From Seminavis robusta (lineage: Eukaryota; Bacillariophyta; Bacillariophyceae; Naviculales; Naviculaceae), in contig CAICTM010000228.1 in assembly GCA_903772945.1 (NCBI GenBank), positions 24,755-88,754 of the forward strand: DNA of 64,000 bases. The letters run 5' to 3'. Under the pieces are notes generated by a model. It was not told the DNA's origin and searched no databases. It saw only the letters and a list, made by a program, of their open reading frames with translations. Positions 55,316 to 64,000 of this stretch are shown here, in pieces; the first letter of the stretch is position 1, and each line of letters opens with the position of its first letter. Position numbers and translations under genes: made by a program.

Positions 55316-56708
55316 ATGGCAAAGAAGAACAAGACGTCCAAGGCGGCGAAGAAGGCAGAGAAAAAGGGCCAGCGTAAAGAGAAAGAAGTCAAGAAAACAT
55401 CATCTGTTCTCGAAGAGGTGGAGGCAATGTCATCAAGCGACGAAGAGCCTTTGGAACAGAACAACAAGAACTGGAATGCCAAGGCGAAGGCGCTAAAGGA
55501 AATGATCGAAAGTGGATCCTACGACAAACTGGTTGCAAAAGGCAAAGCTGAAAAGGACAGTAAAGACGACAACGATGATGATGATGATGAATCTATCGAA
55601 GAAGTGGTTCTTGATGACGAGGAGGACAATCAGAAGAATAAAGGCAACAACAAACGAAAGCGTAAAAACACCAAAGAAGCAGAAACCAAAGACTCTGATG
55701 GACAAGAACATAGTGAAGAATCAGAACAGTCAGACGAAGAGGAAATGGAAGATGAAGAGGATCCCGAGGAACAGCAACAAAAATCAAAACGGGATCAGAC
55801 AGAAGAAGAAGAAATTGAATCTGAGAATAGCGAAGAAGAAGAAGACAATGACGATGAGCATGGTGTCTTTGATACAAATTCCAAAGCCTTATCGGCCAAA
55901 ACGGCACAACTCCAAGCAGAAAAGGGAACTTTCCCTTGGGCAGAACGCTTTGATGTGGTTCCCTCTGAACCTCTTCCCTTTGGGAAAGCGGACGAAGACA
56001 CTGGCAACAAAATTGACATTCACGATGATCTCAACAGAGAGGTTGCATTCTATGACGTTGCCTTGGAGGCTGTGCAATTAGCTCGGACAAAGTGCAAACA
56101 GGCAGGGATTCCCTTTGCAAGACCTGATGATTTCTTTGCAGAAATGGTAAAAACAGATGGTAAGTTTCACACCCAGCAGTCACTTCTTGTGAGCCTTCAA
56201 TGATTGAAGGAATCTCATGCTTTACTAACAACTGCACTGCGATTCAGACCACATGGCTCGGGTGAAGGATCGTCTCATTTTTGAAAACAAGAAGATTGAG
56301 GCTGTGGCACAAAGAAAGTCGAATAAAGAGCAGAAACTACGATCCAAAGAAGCTCACTCCAACAAGATAGCAGAGAAAGCGCGTAGAAAGAAGGATAATA
56401 TGAACTTTGTGGATGATTGGGCCAAAGGTGCCGCCTCGAATCGTGGAGGAAAATACAATGATCAGGATGACCAAGTGTACCTCCGAAAGATGCAAGGCAG
56501 AGACAACAATGGGCCCAATAAGAAACGAATGGCTGCCAACAAAAAGTACGGCTTTGGTGGAAAACGTGGACGATTCAAGCAAAATGATCCCAAGTCCATG
56601 AATGATATGTCTGGATTCAATCCCAAGGGGAATTTCGGTGGGATGGGTTCCAAACGGCATGGCAAGCGAGCACGTGATGCGACAAGAAAGCGCCAGAAAA
56701 CTAGCTAG
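55316..56708 (+). CDS. EBP2: EBP2-like rRNA-processing protein
   Basis: Exons 55316-56159 and 56248-56708 (88-nt intron), 434 aa. The N-terminus is Lys/Glu-rich with long acidic tracts. The EBP2 domain spans about residues 195-400: DIHDDLNREVAFYDVALEAVQLARTKCKQAGIPFARPDDFFAEMVKTD followed by HMARVKDRLIFENKKIE, then a basic tail (GFGGKRGRFKQND, KRHGKRARDATRKRQ) with NLS-like clusters. EBP2 acts in nucleolar 60S subunit assembly, with RRS1 and NOC-type factors. The intron removes an in-frame stop after KTD and keeps the conserved DHM junction. Confidence 0.9.
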
Positions 56709-56930
56709 ATTTCGATAGTTCTACTAGTACGGTACACGGTGAACCGCATGACTGTAGAAACCACCACGAAGCGAGATCTGCAGTTTGAAGCAACAAGTCC
56801 AACTGCGAGGCAGCAAAACAATCGAGAGGGGTAACTGGTGACGACAGTCAGGCAAAGCAAACTGAACAATCAAATGCCATCTAGTTTATTGTTGCTACCG
56901 ATACCTCGCCCGTGTGACTCATAGTTGTTC

Positions 56931-58361
56931 TTACTGCCGAATTTTGTTTTCCTTTCCCTGCTGCCGTTTTCCGACGGCACCCTTGGAATTTTGCCCCACC
57001 AGGGCAGCATAGGTTAACGTATTGATTGTTTTGCGCCACGACTCTTGACTCGGACTGAGATGAGCCATCATGACCGCCTTGTTATCAAGGTGGCGACGGA
57101 GCATCATGGTCAGTTTCGAATCGCGATAGGGCACATGATTGGTGCCTTTTCCTTTGGCATTGTTGTTGAGACTACGAATCATTTCCTTTACGGCGAGCAA
57201 ACTCTTATTGATTTCGGCTGCCTCTTCCATTTCTTCCTTGGTAGAACCGGCAGCATCTCGCGCATATTCATTTCCAGCCAAGTCACAAAACACCAGGGTT
57301 CCTCCCAAGTTTTTCTCCAACTTGGCAACGCATTGTTTGGATTCCTTCACGAGAGTTTCATACTGCAGAATTTCTTTGCGTAATTTTGTGGGTGCATTGC
57401 CGTCCATGTAAGGCTTGGTCCATTTCGGCATGGGCCGATCCAAGTGCTTGCCAAACGATCTTTCGGTCTGTAACCATTTGAGGCGTGTCAAGTGTGCATC
57501 TCGGGTCATCAACAAGTTTCGCTGCTCCACAAGTTCTGCCGTGACAACTTCCAATTCCACCACCAGGTGCGATCGAGAAGATTGACTGTGATGAGTGGAG
57601 ATTCCGACACGACGACTGGCCACAGCGGCCTCGACGCAGTCCACCACCTCTGGTGCCGTGGAACAGAGTTTTCCCAGCGGCAGTTGATCGATACGTCCCA
57701 GATCATCTTCTTTCATGGGACCTCGCACTTGAACAACGCCCTTTCCATCTTGACGAATAGAGCACTGTTCCTTTGTCAACAAATCATGTACTGTATCCTT
57801 GTACAGTTCTGAAACACGAACCAGTAGCATCATTTTGCCATTATCATCATTATCCGCCAGTTGCTCCAACATCTCTGCCGCTGCAAATTTGTAGACACCC
57901 AATTCGTCGTCATATCCCAACAGCGTATGACTCTTTCCAGAGCCAGTGTGTCCATAGGTAAACACACAGGCTGACAAGTTGGGTTGCTCCGCTACCGCTG
58001 TCACCAAAGGTTGAATGGTGGCCTGATAGACCTGTTCGTTGTTCTTGTCATCCTTCAAGATTTTGTTAAAACCATCAAAGCTCTTCCACTGATCTTTGCG
58101 GCGTCGTAGAGGGGGAGCCCCGGCAAACACAGGATTGATTTTTGCTGGTGCTTCTTCTTGGGACGGCTGTTTGAGTTGGAACTGACTTTGGCGATCATTG
58201 GTCTTGAACTCAATCACCTCGTGGCCCTCCTCTTCGGGGATCAAGGGTCGCAAGCGGACAAAGACTTGGACTGGGGGTCCTGTCTTGCTGCTGGCAGCTG
58301 CATCCTTGTTGTTGCTGCTGCTCTTGTTGTTGCTGGTTGTTGCTCCAGCTACGGTTGCCAT
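56931..58361 (-). CDS. Kinesin-family motor, motor domain only
   Basis: Intronless, 476 aa from the ATG at 58361. The motor domain has VQVFVRLRPL (31-40), the P-loop GHTGSGKSHT (137-146), switch I HHSQSSRSH, and switch II DLAGNE, ending at INTLTYAALV, with only a short basic tail afterwards (KGAVGKRQQGKENKIRQ). There is no stalk coiled coil or cargo domain. Between switch I and switch II sits an insert of roughly 80 residues (LVEQRNLL...LVKESKQCVAKLEKN) not found in typical kinesins. It binds microtubules and hydrolyses ATP by family; movement and cargo are unknown. Confidence 0.85.
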   Translation of the reverse strand: MATVAGATTSNNKSSSNNKDAAASSKTGPPVQVFVRLRPLIPEEEGHEVIEFKTNDRQSQFQLKQPSQEEAPAKINPVFAGAPPLRRRKDQWKSFDGFNKILKDDKNNEQVYQATIQPLVTAVAEQPNLSACVFTYGHTGSGKSHTLLGYDDELGVYKFAAAEMLEQLADNDDNGKMMLLVRVSELYKDTVHDLLTKEQCSIRQDGKGVVQVRGPMKEDDLGRIDQLPLGKLCSTAPEVVDCVEAAVASRRVGISTHHSQSSRSHLVVELEVVTAELVEQRNLLMTRDAHLTRLKWLQTERSFGKHLDRPMPKWTKPYMDGNAPTKLRKEILQYETLVKESKQCVAKLEKNLGGTLVFCDLAGNEYARDAAGSTKEEMEEAAEINKSLLAVKEMIRSLNNNAKGKGTNHVPYRDSKLTMMLRRHLDNKAVMMAHLSPSQESWRKTINTLTYAALVGQNSKGAVGKRQQGKENKIRQ

Positions 58362-59304
58362 GGTGCAAAAGAAAACGAAAATGAGGAGAAAGTCCTTGCT
58401 TGGTGTCCCGTGAGCTCGTACGTTCCAGAAGGTTCGGCAACGGAACCCGCGTGACGTGAAAGATATCGGATCGTGCGTGAATGGTGCATTGCGGACTAAC
58501 TCCTCACTTTTATATCATGTGCCGGTACGTGCGTTGACAACTACTCTAGTTTTCCTACCGCTACGGTACGCTACACGTGTACTAGTACTAGTACCTCTCC
58601 ATCATCTTGACATTGGAAGTTGCATCAAACTTGGATTGGAATGCTTTCACACCCCGCTAGCTAGCTAGCTCTAGAAAGGGAACACAAAGAGCTCGCATGT
58701 GGCAGCCTTTCTTTTTCTCTTCCCCAATGCGGGTACTGGAGGAGTGCGTTGGACTGCTGCTTCCACAACTTATCATCGAATCCAGCATGCAAGCATCCCG
58801 ATTCTTCATGTGGTGAAGGAGCATCCATCTATTCGAAAGTCGCGAGCTAATGCGATACAGTACATTTACAAAGGAATGATGCAATTATCAGGCAATAGTT
58901 GGCAGCGAAAGTAGCCAGAAACAAGGGTTCCTGGTCAACTTTTCAAACATCTGTTGGTTCCCAGCATGTTTAAAACAAGACCAGTGTCCATCGCCCAATC
59001 CACAAGCACATCAAAAAAACTTCGAGGCAGCCACGGTTGCAACGTGTTGACTAATTTTAACTTCTACTTCATTCCATCAATCGTTTCCGTCCGTCTTCTT
59101 GCTGCCGCCGAGCTGCACACGTGACCACAATAAACAGTCGACAACTCGACAGACTTTTTTAAAAGTGTCGTGGCATGTAATAATCATATCGGTAGAGCGA
59201 AAAAAGTAGAGTGACCCGGACCAAGGTTTTATCCCAGACAGCTTTCACATTTGAATTTCCTTTCTTTCCTTGCCGTAATTCAAAGCATGAGTGTGTCGGG
59301 TTTT
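58362..59304. other. Intergenic, about 940 bp
   Basis: 5' flank of the kinesin gene and 3' flank of ARF1. CTAGCTAGCTAGCTCTAG at 58658-58674 and GTACTAGTACTAGTACC at 58578-58594. Open frames on either strand lack support. Confidence 0.4.
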
Positions 59305-60220
<916 letters not shown>

Positions 60221-60621
60221 GGTTTCAAACGGGTTGCTCTACTAGAATAGTTTCCTTGGCAATTAATCACTCTTTCTTCTGGTCCTGCAAAATATGGCTA
60301 CTTCGAGCCAAGTGTTTTTCGTTGGCTTTGGAGTTTGGCTTCTGAGAAAGACCAAAGACCAAATGCCTCCTTTCGTGGAAGCGACCAAGTGCAGCAACCG
60401 TCCTGTGGCGAGTTCGCGCAGCGCATGCTGGTGCACGCAGGAGCTACGTAGATTGCAGTACATTGTACTCTCGCCGGATCCAACGGCAAGTATTTTGCAG
60501 GGACCAGCGTGCCAGGGCCAATGCTGCATGCCTGACTGACAAATCGTGCATCGTGTTTGTCTTTTCCTGAACTTCACCCTTCACCCTAATCGTGAACCCG
60601 AGCTCTGGTTGGGTTGGGCAA

Positions 60622-60818
60622 CACCTCGGTTCAAAATGGATGAATTGTCTTTTAAGGTCTGGCCGTGGTAGGGCAACAAATGACAATTTTATACCTTTTT
60701 TGAGTGCATTTGTGTCAAAAAGTCGAAAATTGGTACTTATCCCCACCATAATGGGGCAATTTCAAGAAAAATCCAGTGTAGCGACGGCCAGACCTTAAAA
60801 CACATCTGAACCGAGGTG
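60622..60818. repeat. Imperfect inverted repeat (arms 60622-60666 and 60784-60818)
   Basis: The left arm begins CACCTCGGTTCA and ends TTTTAAGGTCTGGCCGT; the right arm is its reverse complement with a 10-nt deletion. The 117-bp spacer is AT-rich. Probably a small non-autonomous element or hairpin repeat. Confidence 0.7.
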
Positions 60819-60868
60819 GCAAGTCTGCTCCAACTTTTCAAAAGGCAAGCTGAGAATCGCATTCCTCT

Positions 60869-61267
60869 GGACCGTCCGACGGTTTTCATACAGGATCTAA
60901 AAAATCTTGAAATTGCCACGACTGAATGACCGTTTAAAACAATCCCTTAAACAATCCCTTAACTCATCAACTATCCCTTAAACAATCCCTTTTAAAGAAA
61001 CAATCCCTTAAAACAATCCCTTAAATCTTGGACTATCCCCTAAACAATCCCTTAACGCCAAATGGACATACCATACAACTATCCCCTATTTCTTCAACTA
61101 TGCCCTAAACAATCCTTTAAATAAACAATCCCTTAACAACAATCCCTTAAATCTTTGACTATCCCTTAAACAATCCCTTAAAAGAAACAATCCCTTAATT
61201 GTGCTGGTCAAGTTTTTGTCAGTCGTGGAAGCTTTTTAAATCCTGAGTGAAAACCGTCGGACGGTCC
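60869..61267. mobile_element. MITE-like element with 20-bp terminal inverted repeats
   Basis: The 20-bp ends GGACCGTCCGACGGTTTTCA (60869-60888) and their perfect reverse complement (61248-61267) flank a 359-bp interior. The arms extend imperfectly inward (CAGGATCTAAAAA versus TTTTTAAATCCTG; CCACGACTGA versus TCAGTCGTGG). The interior holds about 14 copies of an AACAATCCCTTAA-type unit. It carries no ORF. Size and structure fit a non-autonomous DNA transposon; target-site duplications are not evident to me. Confidence 0.65.
60935..61200. repeat. Tandem/interspersed CAATCCCTTAA units
   Basis: The stretch repeats (A)CAATCCCTTAAA with variants (CTATCCCTTAAAC, CTATCCCCTAAAC). Unit spacing is irregular, 13-30 nt. 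It lies wholly inside the inverted-repeat element. Confidence 0.85.
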
Positions 61268-61304
61268 TGCAAATTTGGTTTCACTTCTCTCAAACACTGC
61301 TCCC

Positions 61305-61356
61305 GAACACTTCTCCTGAACACTTCTCCTGAACACTTCTCCTGAACACTTCCCCC
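61305..61356. repeat. Four tandem copies of a 13-bp unit
   Basis: GAACACTTCTCCT is repeated at 61305, 61318 and 61331, with a fourth copy GAACACTTCCCCC at 61344 and a decayed fifth (GAACGCTTTT). Confidence 0.9.
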
Positions 61357-62830
61357 GAACGCTTTTAGTGTTGTATCAGTATTACTTCTGTATTATCAGT
61401 GGACAGTCTTTTAAATAGTATTTTGCATAGAATTTCCTATAAATCTTTGCCAATGAGGCTCAGTTGTAGGAACACAAGAGCTGGGAGGGAGATCTCTAGT
61501 GATGGAGATCTCCTCCACTGGCTGAAAGGCCAGCTCAAAGAGAGCTGGTTCAATGCTACCCAATCACTGCTTCAGAGTACTTGGGGAGCTGGTTACATTG
61601 CCCTAGCACATACCACACAGGATTCTATCTACTGCAGGGCTGACGGTGCTACTGGGTCTCAGGGTTACTCTTTCTTTACTATCTTTCTTACTATAAGCTA
61701 AACATCATTACCACGATTTCACTCCAGTCGACAGAACTGGCTCTTTTGGAGAGGATATCTACAGTTGGAGATCCTAGGAGAGGACTGTTGGTCTGGAACA
61801 TTCCAATGTATCTAGGCTGAAGGCTATGTATGCTCTGCAACACATAGGCATGCCTCAGCTATATACAAATTGTCACATGGCTGCAATGCTGTGTGTACTG
61901 ATTGACTGTACACGATGAAAAGCATTGTTTCCATCCGACTAAACCAGCACAGCTGTGGCGCACCCATAGAGGCTCCTATTGCTAATTTCATCGCTCCCCA
62001 CCATTCGAGTCATCAAATGGGGGCGTCAACAAGCTTCTCTATGTCTGGGTCATTCCTCGACATTCCCACAAAACGGGGAGCATCTGGTTCCTCAGTTTGG
62101 ACCTTGGCTGTGACCTAATACAAAGTCAGCAGCCCTCTTGAATACATCAAGGTGTCCATTGCTGGGTACCACTTGGAACAAAGGAAGGGACATCACACTT
62201 GTGATCTCAAACCCTCCAAAGTAGGCGGCTGGCTCCAAAGCAAATGCATTGGGTTGCCATCGTTGTCCAAGAGAGAAAAGGTGTTAGGATCTAGGACAGA
62301 CGTGGTGTGCGCAGAGGTACTTCTTGGGATGGACAATACACATCCACCTTGGGTTGGTCACTCGCGAAGGTGTGTGTGGTACATGTCTTGAGGCTATCTG
62401 CAGATACTCCCCATTCACAAGGAACCTATTGCACTTGGACGTCAGTAAGGATCCCACTTGGTCTCCCCATACTTGCACCATAGCTTGGAATTGGCTTAGA
62501 AGCCATCTGTTTGTCTCCCCATAAAGCTCAGAGGGGCAGAGACAAACAGTCAGTAGTCATATTGGAATCAATACGTGGTTGACAAAACGTTACAACACAT
62601 ACATCTCAGGCAGAGATGAGTCTTTTGACACCACTGGTGACAATAGACAAGTTGTAAATCACAAAACGGTATGCTTGAATCATGATGACAAATCTAGCAA
62701 GGGGACTTGTCATACGGTGCCATTTCCTGCGGAAGGTAGCCCCATTGTGGGTGGCATGCTACCCCGCAGACATGGGCGGTGCCTGGTTTCCTTGGGCTTG
62801 ACCGGTGCAGCACGTACACTAGTCGCCCCA

Positions 62831-64000
62831 TCAAAAATCCAGGTTGGGATTGGGCTTGGGCTTGCCCTTGAAGGCTTCGTCATCTGTCATGGGAGAATCC
62901 AAGGTGTCCCCGACTGCTGGGTCAGCTTCACTCTTGGAATCAACTACAGGCGGCGTCGAACCTATCAGGACTTGTCTGTCGGCATCAGAGAACTTGCACC
63001 AGATTTGGCGGCCGGCAGGCGAAAGCTTGAACCAAATTGTGTTTGGGAGTCCGAGGATTTGCTGCTCCCCACCATCGTTGGTATGGCCTTGTTCCTGATC
63101 AACAGTTGCTAGGTTGGCTAGGTGGGAGTCGGGAACACGGCGGTTGACATCGTAGTGGGTGGCGGCATTCTTCAGTGTCTCCTTGTACGCCTCATAGGTG
63201 AAGCGCTCCTTGGGACCATGACGACACATTCTTTCATGCTCACGGGATCTGATGTCGTTCAAGACTTGGACATCAGTGAAGGCACGTTGCAGGAACAGCT
63301 TCTGCATGCTGTCGCTGAGCTTGTCGCTATGATCTCGGTGGCCATCATTGTAGTGGGTGATGGTCTCGTCAAACTTGATGACAAATTCAACAGCAGAGCC
63401 TTGCCTTGGACAGTACTGGACACTTGAAAGCCAATGGAGGACCTCAACATGGTCCAGGGAGCCTGCCACTGATGCATGTGCATCCTGGATCAGTTCCACA
63501 AGGATTGCAAAGCAATCAACATCATGGAAGTGAGACTTCACAATGACCTTCCCATTGGTTGTCTTCACTGTGTTCAGGAGGACAGCATAGATCCACCGGT
63601 TCATCCGTAGGAGTTCCTCAAAGTACTCGGTGGTCATGGGAGCATAGTCAGTGTCGAAGACCTTGTAGAGGCCTTGGGCTCTGGCTATGACAATGAAAGC
63701 CTCATACCAAGTGTCAAACTCCTTGTTGGAACTAAGAGTAGGGTAGGCTGTGGCATCTGCCTTGGCACGGAAGTACCTGCCTTCTGGTTCTGGATTGCCA
63801 CCGCCTCCACCTCCTCCAGGACATGGATCAGTGCCATCAGGATCTCCTTGGCCACCATTGTCATTACCTTGTGGATTGCCACCAAAGCAGTCTGGATTTC
63901 CTGAACCAACAGGACCTGCTACATTGTTGGGACTCCTGCAATACACGGCTCTTAGCCTTATTCGCGACTCGATCCTAGATAGGGTTTGAGTTCGACTCAT
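62831..64000 (-). CDS. Gag-like protein of a Ty1/Copia-type retrotransposon, at window edge
   Basis: The frame is open from 64000 (an ATG exactly at the window end, so the true start may lie beyond) to the stop at 62831; 389 aa visible. After a Gly/Pro/Asn-rich stretch (about 30-75) it has a UBN2/Gag-like helical core (FDTWYEAFIVIARAQGLYKVFD, HWLSSVQYCPRQGSAVEFVIKFDETI, KLFLQRAF) and a LPNTIWFKLSPAGRQIWCKF...DRQVLIG segment seen before Pol in diatom Copia (CoDi) polyproteins. No zinc knuckle, protease, integrase or reverse transcriptase follows downstream on the minus strand, so the element is gag-only or its pol has decayed. Confidence 0.7.
   Translation of the reverse strand: MSRTQTLSRIESRIRLRAVYCRSPNNVAGPVGSGNPDCFGGNPQGNDNGGQGDPDGTDPCPGGGGGGGNPEPEGRYFRAKADATAYPTLSSNKEFDTWYEAFIVIARAQGLYKVFDTDYAPMTTEYFEELLRMNRWIYAVLLNTVKTTNGKVIVKSHFHDVDCFAILVELIQDAHASVAGSLDHVEVLHWLSSVQYCPRQGSAVEFVIKFDETITHYNDGHRDHSDKLSDSMQKLFLQRAFTDVQVLNDIRSREHERMCRHGPKERFTYEAYKETLKNAATHYDVNRRVPDSHLANLATVDQEQGHTNDGGEQQILGLPNTIWFKLSPAGRQIWCKFSDADRQVLIGSTPPVVDSKSEADPAVGDTLDSPMTDDEAFKGKPKPNPNLDF

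Larger units (their letters stand above)
60221..62830. other. Repeat-rich, gene-free interval
   Basis: About 2.6 kb. Left to right: an inverted-repeat hairpin (60622-60818), a MITE-like element with tandem repeats (60869-61267), 13-bp tandem repeats (61305-61356), then about 1.4 kb without supported genes that may contain decayed parts of the Copia element whose Gag starts to the right. Confidence 0.5.

Noticed and set aside
60935-61200. CRISPR-like array
   Set aside because: Units are short, irregularly spaced and lie in a eukaryotic inverted-repeat element; no spacers of even length or cas genes.
62579-63112. Plus-strand 177-aa frame opposite Gag
   Set aside because: No motifs; opposite strand encodes a recognisable Gag-like protein.

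Overview
The window looks like nuclear DNA of a microalga with a secondary (red-derived) plastid, most likely a pennate diatom. Protein genes lie on both strands and are split by short GT-AG introns of about 50-190 nt. Several proteins begin with a signal peptide followed by an ASAFAP-type plastid-targeting motif (AFAFAP, AAFQP, EGFAPQ). A Copia-type Gag lies at the right edge. Heat-shock-factor and helicase-associated-domain proteins, which are expanded in diatoms, are also present. No rRNA, tRNA, CRISPR array or prokaryotic operon was seen.

Layout. 0.5-8.6 kb: plastid-targeted saccharopine-dehydrogenase-like oxidoreductase, ribosome-biogenesis factor ESF1, an RNA polymerase II CTD-interacting (CID) protein, and an unknown two-module protein. 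8.6-10.5 kb: gene-poor with coding-like debris. 10.5-22.7 kb: SPO11, a DHYC palmitoyltransferase, a PfkB sugar/nucleoside kinase, a DnaG-type primase with probable plastid presequence, and a PuuE-type allantoinase/polysaccharide deacetylase. 23.8-33.9 kb: a small spliced 95-aa gene, a three-RRM CELF-like protein, proteasome subunit RPN3, a sulfotransferase-like protein, an F-box/cytochrome b5 protein, and a plastid rubredoxin with a membrane anchor. 34.9-44.2 kb: a 1165-aa protein with three helicase-associated domains, an MFS transporter with an embedded CRAL-TRIO (SEC14) lipid-binding domain, and a PHD-PWWP chromatin reader. 44.5-52 kb: heat shock factor, an LtrA-like membrane protein with two microexons, and plastid acyl-ACP desaturase. 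53.3-60.2 kb: a frame-broken SH3 gene, EBP2, a single-domain kinesin, and ARF1. 60.2-64 kb: repeats, a MITE-like inverted-repeat element and the Copia Gag.

The genes do not form a pathway cluster. Themes are nuclear RNA biology (ESF1, EBP2, CID, CELF), chromatin and transcription (PHD-PWWP, HSF, helicase-associated protein), meiosis (SPO11), plastid function (primase, desaturase, rubredoxin, saccharopine-like enzyme) and membranes or lipids (palmitoyltransferase, MFS-SEC14, ARF, LtrA). Exon models were built by eye from splice consensus, frame continuity and family resemblance. Every multi-exon model given as a complete CDS sums to a multiple of three. The MFS-SEC14 gene has unresolved junctions and the SH3 locus could not be reconciled.
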